Part shown: positions 1 to 10,000 of the stretch, in pieces | Position numbering within the stretch: the stretch's first letter is position 1 | How the letters are laid out: each line of letters begins with the position of its first letter | Origin: an uncultured Actinobaculum sp. | GTDB lineage: Bacteria > Actinomycetota > Actinomycetes > Actinomycetales > Actinomycetaceae | Assembly (NCBI GenBank): GCA_938020505.1 | Contig: CALIHR010000006.1 | Location: 1-64,000 of the forward strand | Reading direction: 5' to 3' | Length of the DNA: 64,000 bases | Notes under the pieces: generated by a model | What the model was told of the DNA's origin: nothing | The model's input: only the letters and a program-made list of their open reading frames with translations | Databases searched by the model: none | Translations under genes and position numbers: made by a program

Positions 1-634
1 CGGCCCCCGCGCCGACGCCGACCCACCCCCACACAGGAAACCCACCAGAACCCGAAGACGACGACACCCCAGACCCCCTGCCCGAAGAACCAGCAGACTT
101 ATCCGCAGAAGCGCCTTGTCCTTTCTGCACTGTAATGGAAATGCCGCGGCTAGTGAAGTCGAAGGTGTCGATGATGACCTTGTTCCCGCTGACCTTGCCC
201 TTGCTGGCCTTGATGACCTTCCCCGGCATCGTCACCACAATTCGGCTCTTGAAGTCGCTGTAATCATCGTCGTCGTGCTTGTCTGGAACGGTAAACGTGT
301 AGCTGTTCTTGTTCTCTTCGAAGCGGACAGATCCGATAAATGTATCGGTTGCTGTTACCCTGCATTTAGTATGTCCTCCTGGAGGTGTAAGGTTCTCGAT
401 TTTTGGTTCTTTGCTTAGTTTTATGTGCCCGAGAAACATAACGCGAAAGTTGTCGCACGTCTGCTCGATTTTGGTCATTGTGCCGTCAGAGTCGTCGAAG
501 GTCAGATCGATTTTCGCTCGGCCGTCGGCTTGGAACTCGACCGTCCCGTCAATCTTGCACCCGGACAAAAGCAAAGCGACGAGTGCCGCAAGAGATGCAA
601 GGAAACGCGGAAGGTGTCTCGTTCGGACAGTCAT
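1..634 (-). CDS. LppM-like lipoprotein, 3' end beyond the window
   Basis: The gene starts at ATG 634, behind a GAGGAG ribosome site, and runs off the left edge, so only about 211 residues are visible. The N-terminus is a lipoprotein signal peptide ending in the lipobox LLLSGC (Cys26 is the lipidated residue). The segment after it (CKIDGTVEFQADGRAKIDL) resembles the LppM domain of actinobacterial lipoproteins. A Ser/Gly-rich linker follows, then a start of WGWVGVGAG that looks like a C-terminal membrane anchor, as in LppM. The protein should face the cell surface. The family's role is poorly known; mycobacterial LppM affects phagocytosis. It is transcribed away from the SRPBCC gene. Confidence 0.75.
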   Translation of the reverse strand, partial: MTVRTRHLPRFLASLAALVALLLSGCKIDGTVEFQADGRAKIDLTFDDSDGTMTKIEQTCDNFRVMFLGHIKLSKEPKIENLTPPGGHTKCRVTATDTFIGSVRFEENKNSYTFTVPDKHDDDDYSDFKSRIVVTMPGKVIKASKGKVSGNKVIIDTFDFTSRGISITVQKGQGASADKSAGSSGRGSGVSSSSGSGGFPVWGWVGVGAGA

Positions 635-954
635 GTTGAATCTCCTCAACTCTGGGAGGGACAGACATTCGAGATCGACAGGCAAACCCATGCAAGCCGA
701 CCGCGCAAACAACCAGCCTAACGCCCAGGGTTGCCTTCGCGGAGGGCCTGTCCGAAAACAAGAGACATCTGAGCCAACCGTACCGAATCTGATGCAGGTT
801 TGACTGATAGTCGGCCCGCCTGGCCGGAGCAAAATGAGCCAAGCCAAATGCATGAGGCGCTTGCGTGCCAGACGAGTGGGTGACTTGTCGACTTCAGAGC
901 GAACTAGAGTTTTAGAATAGATTTGCAATAACTCTCGATGGAAGCGAGGAAGCA
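635..954. other. intergenic region between divergent genes
   Basis: This 320-base gap separates the lipoprotein gene from the SRPBCC gene and should hold both promoters. A TAGAAT hexamer at 913-918 could be a -10 element for the rightward gene, but I see no -35 element at normal spacing. No coding frame here looks real. Confidence 0.4.
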
Positions 955-1461
955 ATGATTCGCAACGTTCACGAACGCGTCGTCGATGCGCCGATCGAGC
1001 GGCTGGGCGCTCTGCTTGACGGGCTGGGCAGGAAAGGCGACCGCCTCTGGCCTTCGCAAAACTGGCCTCCCATGGTGCTGGACAGGCCGGCCTCCGAAGG
1101 CGGCGCGGGAGGCCACGGGGCCATCCGTTATCACGTGACAGAGTACGAGCCCGGCGCGAGGGTGCGTTTCGCCTTCGAACCCACCACGGGGATCGACGGC
1201 GCGCACGAGCTGAGCCTCAGCGCCCTTCCCGGAGGCCGCTGCCGCATGAGGCACGTGCTCGTCGGGCGCGCCCGCGGCAGCATGCGCCTGCTCTTCCCCC
1301 TGGCGGTCGAGCCTTTGCACGACGCCGTCGTCGAGGATATGTTCGACAACGCCGAACGCGAGGCGACGGGAAAGCTCGCCCGCCCCGCGAGGTGGACTTG
1401 GCGGGTGCGCCTGCTCCGGCGGCTCTTTCGCGAAGGGAAGACGGCGACGGACAACAAGTAA
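955..1461 (+). CDS. SRPBCC-fold (polyketide cyclase/START-like) protein
   Basis: A 168-residue protein starting at ATG 955 with GAGGAAG nine bases upstream. The opening VHERVVDAPIERLGALLDGL, the YHVTEYEPGARVRFAFEP strand pair and the long C-terminal helix fit the SRPBCC hydrophobic-cavity fold. These proteins bind small hydrophobic ligands; the ligand cannot be read from the sequence. There is no signal peptide or membrane segment, so it is cytoplasmic. It converges on the TetR gene, so the two are not one operon. The family call is fairly firm; the function is unknown. Confidence 0.7.
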   Translation: MIRNVHERVVDAPIERLGALLDGLGRKGDRLWPSQNWPPMVLDRPASEGGAGGHGAIRYHVTEYEPGARVRFAFEPTTGIDGAHELSLSALPGGRCRMRHVLVGRARGSMRLLFPLAVEPLHDAVVEDMFDNAEREATGKLARPARWTWRVRLLRRLFREGKTATDNK

Positions 1462-1610
1462 GGAAAGACGATGACAGGCAACAACTAGGGGAGCGGCGTG
1501 GGCGCAAATAGTTCTGCGCTGACATGACTGCGGCGAACCGCTGGCCGGGGATGTCGGGCTGAGGTTTCGCGACTGCGCCTGCCGTCCTTTGAACGACAGC
1601 GGCGTGGAAG

Positions 1611-2435
1611 CTACTTGCGCGAGGCGAATTGCGCGATCGCCATGACGAGGTCTTCGACCCGCGCCCGCGACCAGCGGGTGCGGGGGTCCGGCTCGATGAA
1701 GCTGAAGATTGACGAGGCCATGATGTAGATGGAGGGCCTCCATTCGGCGACGTCGGTGCTGCCGAATGCGCGCAGGTAACGCGGGGACTCGTAGGTCGGT
1801 CCGCCCAGGCCGATCTTCGCCACGAGGCCCATGATCGCCGCCCCGGCCGCCCGGCTCATGAGCTCGAAGCCGTCCGGCCCGGCCAGCGGGGGGACGAGCC
1901 GATAGCCGAGGATGGCCGAGAGCTGCGCGTACACGCGGGCGCGGGCCAGCACGTATCGGTCCTCGGTCGCGGCGAGCTCGGCGGCGACGGCGTCGCGAAT
2001 GTCGTCGTCGGCGATCCCCTGGTGACAGGCGACGAGGGCCGCGAACGTGTTCCACTCCGGGGAGGCGACGATCGAATCGTAGTCGGCGCCGATCGCCACG
2101 CGGAACATTTCGACGACGACGTTGCGCCGCCCCTGCGCCGTTCCCAGGTGCTCGATGCGGTCGAGGACGATCGCGCCCGCGGGCTCGGCGATGGCCGACT
2201 CCGTGACCGGCAGGGTGGTGCCGCTGGCGAGCTCAAGCAGCACCTCGCCGTAGAACTTGTGGAGTTTGGGCCAGCGCCGGTACGCCGAATCGCGCGGAAC
2301 CCCGGCCTCCTGGACGATCTGGTCGAAGGCGAGGTCGTCCAGCTCCGCGGAAATGCCCTGTTGATGTACCAGCGAAACGGCGACGTCGAGCATCTTGCGC
2401 TCCGTCTCTCTGTCGTTGATTCGCGTGGTGGGCAT
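1611..2435 (-). CDS. TetR/AcrR-family transcriptional regulator
   Basis: A 274-residue protein starting at ATG 2435. The first 60 residues carry a TetR helix-turn-helix (RETERKMLDVAVSLVHQQ, then EAGVPRDSAYRRWPKLHKFY, where the usual VSRGTLYYHFPSKE is replaced by an RWP variant). The rest is a helical ligand-binding and dimerisation domain without a recognisable ligand signature. At 274 residues it is longer than most TetR proteins. The upstream 280 bases have no divergent partner gene, so its target is not evident. It could be a global or a self-regulating repressor. Confidence 0.75.
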   Translation of the reverse strand: MPTTRINDRETERKMLDVAVSLVHQQGISAELDDLAFDQIVQEAGVPRDSAYRRWPKLHKFYGEVLLELASGTTLPVTESAIAEPAGAIVLDRIEHLGTAQGRRNVVVEMFRVAIGADYDSIVASPEWNTFAALVACHQGIADDDIRDAVAAELAATEDRYVLARARVYAQLSAILGYRLVPPLAGPDGFELMSRAAGAAIMGLVAKIGLGGPTYESPRYLRAFGSTDVAEWRPSIYIMASSIFSFIEPDPRTRWSRARVEDLVMAIAQFASRK

Positions 2436-2632
2436 GGCAAGAGTCTAACAAGGGCCATGCTCCGGCAGAGGAGGTTAAAACGACGCGAGCGGCCTCCGAG
2501 CGCAAGCTGATACAGTGGCGTTTCCAGGCACGGCGCAGCGGGAATTCCGGCGGTTTTCAGCCGATAAAGCCGCGCAGCCTTTCGCGGGCGAATCCGTTTG
2601 ACGCGGGCGAAATAGACTCCGTCGGCGACCCT

Positions 2633-2662
2633 CATGGGCACCGACGGGTAAAGATGCCCATG
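2633..2662 (-). terminator. hairpin downstream of the AIPR gene
   Basis: CATGGGCA at 2633-2640 pairs perfectly with TGCCCATG at 2655-2662 across a 14-base loop. It lies 60 bases beyond the AIPR stop codon. There is no clear T-tract, so termination is only possible. Confidence 0.35.
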
Positions 2663-2721
2663 AAGGAATCTCTGCCATTCAGAACGTCAGCAAGGCGACT
2701 TCGCCCAAATATGTGACCGCT

Positions 2722-4456
2722 CTACGAATTGATTTCCTTTTCCAGAGCCTTTTTTACTATAGTCTCAGCAAACTGACGGTTCTTAGAGGCTCGATCCAAT
2801 TGCCACGAACGACTCTTAGAGAATCTTTCAAGCTCGTCTGAAACAATTCTGAGGGCGAACCTAAAATCGGTGTCGCCGATGGTATATCCTCTTTCCACCA
2901 GTCTATTCAGCTGGTGCGGTATGCGTACCTCCTCGTTCAGCTCTCTTGTAATTATAAAATTACTTATATAAAACTTTAAGTTAGTCCTTAAAGTTGCTTC
3001 AGGAACCTTTTTACTATTTATAAGCATTTCATCGACTGATCGTTGAATTTTGGCTATCCATAGATATGTAGATAGATTCAATCTGCTATTAAATATTGCT
3101 TTATAGTCTTCGCTCTTTTTAAGCAGGGTTGTAGGTCTAGCACGTGCGGCGTCAGGTTTACTGAGTCCAATTGCCATCACAGCCTGAGCGAGCATGGAAA
3201 TGCTTACTATTCTATCGGCAGGCTTCCCTTGGTTCTTATAAAAGTTTTTCCGTCGTTCATAGAACCAGTCATTATCGAGAAAGTAATCCTCAATTTGACG
3301 TTGAATCTCCTCTGTCGCATGCAATGACGCATCTGAAACTTGAGTTTGACTGTTTGTTGCACGTATGATGCGATCTCTTGTTTTTTCGTCTGTTGACTTT
3401 ATGATCTTTATTTGCAATGTTTTTTTTCTCATTAATATAGTAGTATTCTCTTTTCGACAACGCTTTATGAATACTATGTGAGGTTTGCATACCATTGACA
3501 ATCTGAGGTCCAGATAATGTGAAAATCTTACCTACTCCTATATTCACGTCGTTACAGAGGATTGTTACACCATTGTTAAACCACCAAAAGTCGTTAGTGT
3601 CTTCAGTTTCTAGCGTCTCTTTAATTTGTTTGTTCACGGTTACATTGCCTTGAAAATCCCGAACGTTTGACTCAAAGAGTTCTCCGCGCAAACTGCCGTC
3701 CTCATTGGAAAGAAAACTGAAGTAATCAGGCAGTGAGACAAGGCCAGTATAAGATTCGTCCTGCGATATGTACTCACGAAAACGAAGTTGGAGATCATGT
3801 TCTGGTGTAGCGCTAGCTCGCTCCCAAAGTTCGCGAGCTCCCATAAGCTGAATACTCACATCGGCACCGGGGACTAGAGTTTCCAGATGTTCCTTTAAGT
3901 CTTCTTCCTTTTGTCGAACTCCTTTGGATATATTATTCGTATCTCCACGTGTTGCATAGATGAAGTTGATCTTTATATTTGGGTATCGCGTCATAACTTT
4001 CTTCCATATGCCGGTGAAAATCTCGAAGCGTGCAATAAGGTCCGAAGAGTAGTTCATTCGGTGATATTCATGTTCGAACTGGAGCAGTTTTGTTGTACTT
4101 GCGTGAATTTTATCAAAAACATCTTCTCTAAACCCTTCTGTCCGTTTTGATTGAATTATCCATAACTCTAAGTCGGTTTTATTTTTTGGAAGTTTCTTGG
4201 CAGCGGAATCGTCTTTAAGGATCTCGGAATCTTCGTTTTGGATTCGTTCATTTAGGAAAGTAAATACTCCATCGATTCCTCCGTCGCAAGAACCCCCAAT
4301 TCTTCCGTCAGAAATTTCATCGTCATCAAGATTCTTTGATTTGAGAATAAGGGATAACGTAAAATATTCAAATGCTACATCTTCTGGAAGTTGAGTTATA
4401 CGATTTGATTGAAATTGGTCAAAAAACTGGTCTATTAGCACTGTTTCATTGTTCAT
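2722..4456 (-). pseudogene. AIPR-family abortive-infection protein, split by one frameshift
   Basis: The start is ATG 4456 with AAGGAG eight bases upstream. Frame one runs to about residue 343 (3428) and the remainder continues in another frame to TAG 2722; dropping one base gives about 577 residues, normal for AIPR. Frame one holds FWWFNNGVTIL and PQIVNGMQT; frame two resumes with RDRIIRATNSQT, ERRKNFYKNQGK and LAQAVMAIGLSKPDAARARP, all AIPR core motifs. Near the N-terminus, GIDG (Asp62) and IIQSK (Gln102, Lys104) resemble a PD-(D/E)XK nuclease core. AIPR proteins abort phage infection in other bacteria. The break lies in a run of eight A (3420-3427 on the plus strand as T). The gene is visibly AT-rich compared with its neighbours, which suggests transfer. 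It may be a real mutation, a slippage-expressed gene or a sequencing error. Confidence 0.8.
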
Positions 4457-4607
4457 TTTACGCTCCTTAGTTTTTGTTGTGTGGAAACTACGTTCCTTAA
4501 CGATAGATAAGAGGTGTGAGTCCCCTTTATCTGTTCGTATTCTAATACGGATACTGGCTTTTCGGTAATCCGAGCGGCGAGGAATAAAACCAGTATCCGT
4601 TGAGCCT

Positions 4608-4997
4608 TCAGAGTGCAAGATGCACGGCGAGACATATCACAGCCAGCAGAGGGAAAGCGCCCTGCTTGACGGCGGCTGCCCTGTGCGGCGCGGAGGCGAT
4701 GAAAAGGATGGCCGCGGCGGCCAGCATCGAGCCGACGCCCGCGAATGCGAGTGTCAGCCCGACGGCGCTTGATTCGGCGGTCCACACGGCGATTCCGATG
4801 ATCGCCAGCAGCGCCAGGAACAGGTTGTAGAAGCCCTGGTTGAAGGCCATGAACTTCGTCGTCCGCGCTTCCTCGACGGAACCCGTGCCGAATGCGGCCC
4901 GCGCGCGCTCGCTCTCCCAGGCGATGGACTCCAAATAGAAAATATAAATATGAATGAGCGCAGCGACGGCGGCGAAAATGAGTCCTGCGACGATCAT
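4608..4997 (-). CDS. DUF1304 family four-helix membrane protein
   Basis: A 129-residue integral membrane protein. I chose ATG 4997 because AAGGAGG sits just upstream and the product then has the family's usual length of about 120 residues; an upstream extension would add a non-conserved tail. There are about four membrane segments, starting with MIVAGLIFAAVAALIHIYIF. The motifs ESIAWESERARAAFG and FMAFNQGFYNLFLALLA are typical of DUF1304. No function is established for the family. It stands alone between the AIPR gene and the SDR gene, both on the same strand. Confidence 0.8.
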   Translation of the reverse strand: MIVAGLIFAAVAALIHIYIFYLESIAWESERARAAFGTGSVEEARTTKFMAFNQGFYNLFLALLAIIGIAVWTAESSAVGLTLAFAGVGSMLAAAAILFIASAPHRAAAVKQGAFPLLAVICLAVHLAL

Positions 4998-5121
4998 GGG
5001 GCGCCTCCTTGAGTTGACGGTCGGCGAATTTGACGGTTGGCGGGCTTGATTGTTGAAAAAGTCGACGGTCAACGAGCTCCGGCAAATGACCGGTGAGCAC
5101 AAAGCGTCGACAGTTCTGGAA

Positions 5122-5152
5122 GCGCCCGTGTGGCATGTCGCGGCACGGGCGC
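5122..5152 (-). terminator. hairpin downstream of the SDR gene
   Basis: GCGCCCGTG at 5122-5130 and CACGGGCGC at 5144-5152 form a perfect nine-pair stem with a 13-base loop, 54 bases past the SDR stop codon. It could end that transcript; it has no strong T-tract. Confidence 0.45.
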
Positions 5153-5205
5153 AAACGGGCGCTTTCGCGCAGGGGCGTGCCCTCATAACCGTCATGCCGC
5201 AACGG

Positions 5206-6105
5206 CTACTGCGGCCGACGCTGTTGCGAGCGCCGCGACTTCCGCCGGCTCGGGGTAAAGACGGCCTTTTTTACAAACCAGTCGAAGGCCCTTGTGGGCA
5301 GCACCGCATGGGCTGCGACCAAAGGCTTTGCTCCGAAGCCGATAAGGTAGCGGGGCCGGGGCCGTTTCGCGTTGACGGCCCGCGAAATCGCTCGCACCAC
5401 GACGTCGGGGTCGGACATCATCTTGCCCGAATACTGGCGGCGCATGCCTTCCGCAGCCTTGGACGCCGTTTGCTCATACGCCCCGCCCTTCGAAGACTCG
5501 GCGAGGTGGTCGGCGGCGATGTTCCCCCATTCGGTTTTGATTCCGCCGGGTTCGATGAGCACGACGTCGATGCCGAACTCGGCCGCCTCCATGCGCAACG
5601 CGTCGGAAAGGGCCTCCACCGCGTACTTTGTGGCGTGGTACCAGCCTCCCATGAACGTGACGAGCCGCCCGCCCATGCTCGAGACGTTGATGACCATGCC
5701 CGATCGCCGCTCGCGCATCTGGGGCATGACGGCCTTCGTCAGAGCGGCGAGGCCGAAGACGTTGACGTCGAACTGGCGGCGCGCTTCGTCGATCTCGACG
5801 TCTTCGATCGTTCCGAAGGATCCGTAGCCCGCGTTGTTCACCAGCACGTCGATGCGCCCGCGTTCGGCGACGACCCGCCCGACGGCGTCCTTGCACGCCT
5901 CCTCGTCGGTGACGTCAAGCTCGATGGTGTGCACGCCGTATTCGGTGAGCGGCGCCATCCTTTCGACGCGCCTGGCTGCGCCGTAGACGGAATGGCCCTG
6001 CGAGGCCAGCTCTTTCGCCGCCTCGAACCCCATGCCGCTGCTTGCGCCGGTGATGAGGACGACCTTCTTGACTGCAGCTTTGCCCGCCGAGGGTTTCTTC
6101 GCCAT
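5206..6105 (-). CDS. short-chain dehydrogenase/reductase (SDR)
   Basis: A 299-residue classical SDR, probably an NADP(H)-dependent alcohol or carbonyl oxidoreductase. After a basic N-terminal stretch, the cofactor motif TGASSGMG lies near residue 20, NNAG near residue 90, and the catalytic Ser and YHATK (Tyr-x-x-x-Lys) follow. The basic C-terminal tail is extended. It starts at ATG 6105 with GAAAGG upstream. Arg residues after the second strand (AARRVER) suggest NADP preference. The substrate is unknown. It is cytoplasmic and appears monocistronic. Confidence 0.85.
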   Translation of the reverse strand: MAKKPSAGKAAVKKVVLITGASSGMGFEAAKELASQGHSVYGAARRVERMAPLTEYGVHTIELDVTDEEACKDAVGRVVAERGRIDVLVNNAGYGSFGTIEDVEIDEARRQFDVNVFGLAALTKAVMPQMRERRSGMVINVSSMGGRLVTFMGGWYHATKYAVEALSDALRMEAAEFGIDVVLIEPGGIKTEWGNIAADHLAESSKGGAYEQTASKAAEGMRRQYSGKMMSDPDVVVRAISRAVNAKRPRPRYLIGFGAKPLVAAHAVLPTRAFDWFVKKAVFTPSRRKSRRSQQRRPQ

Positions 6106-6612
6106 TGTCTGCCTTTCATCTCGTTGGACTCGTTTGGATCATTGTCGGTTCCTTCTGGCTAGTTTCTTCGACACCTTGCGCTCGAAGCCTCCAAAAGCGG
6201 CGTTTCCGCCACTTAGGAGGCTTCCGACGTTCCTTGCCGTGGGCAAGCGCCGCATCGTCGTCAAACAGACGGGATGCGGCCGCAAGGTGTTGCGATGTGC
6301 TGATCCAAGATGAAAGTGTATCGATTCGCGGCACAACGCGCTGGCTGTTGCGCTGTGGGCGATTCGCGCGGACGGCTTGCTGCGCTGCAAGCGATTCTCG
6401 ACGCATTGACTGTTGAGCTGCGAGCGCGCCGACGGCATGCCCGCCGAAGACGTGAAAAATGCGCGGGCGAGGCGTCGAAATCCGCTGGGCGGTGTGACGG
6501 ACGCGGACAGTGTGATAAAGGTAGAACGAGCCACAAACCTGCGCGAGCAACCTGCACAGAAGGCTGGTCAGACAGCCAGCGCAACAAAGACAAACAAGGA
6601 GGCCACAGCCAT
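6106..6612. other. intergenic region with degenerate repeats
   Basis: About 500 bases between the divergent SDR and DUF5360 genes. No convincing gene is present; open frames here have shadow-like composition. Three degenerate units starting CGATTC at 6322, 6360 and 6392 each end in a GCTG-rich segment. Confidence 0.4.
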
Positions 6613-7038
6613 ATGGACGACGATCGCGAGGGGCGTATGAGAGCCGGCAAGCCGCTTCTTTTGGCCGTCGACGCGGGATTGCTGCTGTATTGGACGGCCG
6701 TCTTCCTCGATCTCATACCCGAGGAGCAGCGCTTCAGAGACTACTCCAACCCGATCATGCAGGCGTGGAACTGGTCGTTCTTCCCGCTCGACGTTTCGGC
6801 GGCGCTTCTGGGATTTCTTGGCGTGTATCTGGTGCGCAAGGGCCGTGCGGCGGGCGAGCTGGTTGTGACCGTCGGCCTGACGCTCACCTTCTGCGCCGGA
6901 TTCATGGCCCTCTCGTTCTGGTCATACTACGGCGACTTCAACCTCTGGTGGTGGCTTCCAAACGCTGCGCTCGTCGTCGCCCCCGTCGTCGGCTTTCTGG
7001 AAATGTCGATCGGCAAGGTCTGCGGCAGGAAAGCCTAG
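6613..7038 (+). CDS. DUF5360-like membrane protein
   Basis: A 141-residue protein with four hydrophobic segments: LLLAVDAGLLLYWTAVFL, a second near AALLGFLGVYLV, a third near VTVGLTLTFCAGFMAL, and a fourth near ALVVAPVVGFLEM. ATG 6613 is chosen because AGGAGG lies at 6596-6601 at good spacing; a longer upstream reading frame has no conserved look. The sequence fits the DUF5360 family of small actinobacterial membrane proteins, whose role is unknown. It ends six bases before the helicase gene, so the two may be co-transcribed. Confidence 0.7.
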   Translation: MDDDREGRMRAGKPLLLAVDAGLLLYWTAVFLDLIPEEQRFRDYSNPIMQAWNWSFFPLDVSAALLGFLGVYLVRKGRAAGELVVTVGLTLTFCAGFMALSFWSYYGDFNLWWWLPNAALVVAPVVGFLEMSIGKVCGRKA

Positions 7039-7044
7039 CGGGCC

Positions 7045-10000
7045 GTGACGTCAGACTTTTCCAGCTTCGCAGCTTTCTCCGGCTTCTCACGGGCCTCGCG
7101 CTCGTGGTTCCTCTCCGCCTTTCCGAGCGGGCCTACCTCCGTTCAGGAGCGCGCATGGGCGGCGATAGGCAGGGGAGAGAACGCCCTCGTCGTCGCGCCC
7201 ACCGGTTCGGGAAAGACGCTCGCCGCCTTCTTCAGCGCGATTGACCGGCTCATGCGCCGCTCGGCCGAAGACCGCGAGGCCAAGGGCGTGCACGTCCTCT
7301 ACGTTTCGCCGCTCAAGGCTTTGGCGGCCGACGTCGAACGCAATCTGCGGCGGCCGCTCGCCGGTGTCGAACGCGCCGCGCGGGGCCTTCGGGAGTTCGG
7401 CGAGCCCGGCGATCGCGGGGAGAGCGCAGAACCCGCGCGTGAACTCGGCGTCGCCGAAGTGCCTGGGCCCGTCCGTGAGCCCGGCGAACCCGGAGAATCC
7501 GCAGGCGAATCGGACGGCGGCGCACCCGGCGCCCTCGCGAGTGAAAGAACCCGAGCGAATCCGGGCGGCGCGCCCGCGGGAAAGTCGGATGCAGGCCCAG
7601 CGTCCGAACCGAACGCTGAAGGATCCAAGGCCGCTCAGGTCGAGGGCTCGCGAGCGGCGGCTGCCGAGCAAACGGGCACGACCGTGGGCATGCGGACCGG
7701 CGACACACCCGCGAAGGAGCGGCGTCGCCTCCGCGTCAATCCGCCCGACATCCTCATCACGACCCCCGAATCCCTCTACCTCATGCTCACAAGCGAGGCG
7801 AGGAAGACGCTTGGCGCCGTCTCGACCGTCATCGTCGACGAGATCCACTCCCTCGCGGGCAGCAAGCGCGGAACCCACCTCGCGCTGTCCCTCGAGCGCC
7901 TCGACGGGCTGCTGGAGAAGCCCGCCCAGCGAATCGGCCTGTCCGCCACCGTTTCGCCGGCCCGGACCGTGGCCGACTTCCTCGGAGGATCGCGTCCCGT
8001 CACGATCGTCGAAGCCGACTCAGCCGCGAATCCCGACGTCGCGGTCAGCGTGCCCGTCGCCGACATGGCCGCCATTCCACCCGCCTCCGTCGCCGGGCAA
8101 ATGGTCGTTTCGATGTGGCCGCACATCGAGCGGGCCATTCTCGACCACGTTCTTCAGCACCGGACGACGGCGGTATTCGTCAACTCGCGGGGAGCGTGCG
8201 AAAGGCTGACGGCGCACCTGAACGAGGAGTACGCGAATCGCTTCGGGGGAGAGGCGGTCATCGCCAAGGCCCACCACGGGTCGGTCTCCAAGGAGCAGAG
8301 GCTGGCCGTCGAGAACGAGCTGAAATCGGGCAGCCTGCGCTGCGTGGTGGCGACGGCGTCGCTCGAGCTCGGCATCGACATGGGCTCCATCGACCTCGTC
8401 CTCCAGGTCGCGCCCCCGCCTTCGACGGCAAGCGGCCTTCAGCGCATCGGCCGGGCCAACCACTCCGTCGGCGGGCGGCCGCGCGGAGCGATCTACCCCG
8501 TGGAGCGGACGCATCTCGTCGACGCCGCCGTCGCGGCCGAAGGCATGCGGACCGGAGCGATCGAGGAGACCGAGCTTGTCGCGAACGCGCTGGACGTGCT
8601 TGCCCAGCAAACCGTCGCCGCCGTGAGCGTCGAGGAGACGTCCGCCGACCGCTGGTTCGAGACGGTGCGCCGCGCCGCCCCCTACGCCGCTTTGCCGAGG
8701 GAGTCCTTTGACTCCGTCCTCGAGCTGCTATCCGGCGCCTACGCCTCCGCCGACCTCGCCGACTTCTCGCCCCGAATCGTGTGGGACCGCGAGGCGGGCG
8801 TTTTGCGCGCCCGTCCCGGAGCGCAGCGGCTCGCCGTCTCCTTTTCCGGCACAATTCCCGACCGAGGCATGTTCCCAGTGGTCCTTCCCGAGGGCGCCGA
8901 GGAGGCGGGGCGGCGCCGCGTCGGCGAGCTCGACGAGGAGATGGTCTACGAGAGCAGGGTCGGCGACGTCGTCACCCTAGGCACGTCAAGCTGGCAGATT
9001 CGCGAGATTGCGAACGACCGCGTCGTCGTCGACCGCGTGAGCGGGCGAAGCTCGCGCCTGCCCTTTTGGCGGGGCGAAGGGCCCGGGCGGCCGGCCTCCG
9101 CGGGCGCGGCGAAGGGCGCATTCCTCCGCGAGGCCGAGGCGAGCCTGGAATTCGCGTCGGTCCCGGAGGCGGCAGGACGCCCGCGCCCCGCCCCTAATCC
9201 CGATTCTTCGGCGAAAGTCCGAAGCGAGCCGCTCGTTTCGGCGTCGTTCCTCGCCAGGCTCGAAAGCGCCGGGCTCGACGAAAACGCGCGGGAAAGCCTC
9301 GTCTCGCTCCTCCTCGAACAGAAGGCCGCGACCGGCGCGATTCCGAGCGACGAAACGCTCGTGCTCGAACGCTGCAGGGACGAAAACGGCAGCTGGCGCT
9401 TCATCCTGCACAGCCCGATGGGCCGGCGAGTGCACGAGCCGTGGGCCATGGCGATACGCGAGCGCATACGCCGCGTTGCGACGATCGAGCCGCAAGTGTT
9501 CGCGAACGACGACGGCATCGCCTTCCAGCTGCCCGCGACGGTCGGCAGGCCTCCCGGCGCCGAGCTCGTGGTTTTCGACGCCGAGGAACTGCGCCGCCTC
9601 GTCACGAGCCGAATCGGCGGCACCGCCCTTTTCGCCGCGCGCTTTCGCGAATGCGCGGCCCGGGCTCTGCTGACGCCGTCGTCCCGCCCCGGACGCAGAA
9701 CGCCGCTGTGGCTCCAGCGGCTCAGAGCCGGACAGCTGCTGGAGGCCTCCCGGCGATTCCGGAACTTTCCCGTGGCGGTCGAGGCCGCGAGGGAATGTCT
9801 CCAGGACGTCTACGACCTTCCCGCGCTTGCCGGCCTCATGGAGCGCATCGAAGCCCGATCCGTTCGCATCGTCGAGGCGGAGACGGCGTCGCCTTCGCCC
9901 TTCGCGCGCCCGCTGCTCTTCGGGTACACCGGCGCATTCCTCTACCAGGAGGACCTTCCGCGCGCCGAGCGAAGGGCACATCTGCTCTCGCTCGACCCAG

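Noticed and set aside
2475..2678. Possible 67-residue minus-strand gene upstream of the TetR gene
   Set aside because: No ribosome site, no family resemblance and shadow-like composition.
5050..6162. 370-residue plus-strand frame opposite the SDR gene
   Set aside because: It is antisense to a complete SDR with all motifs and contains His/Arg/Asp-rich shadow sequence.
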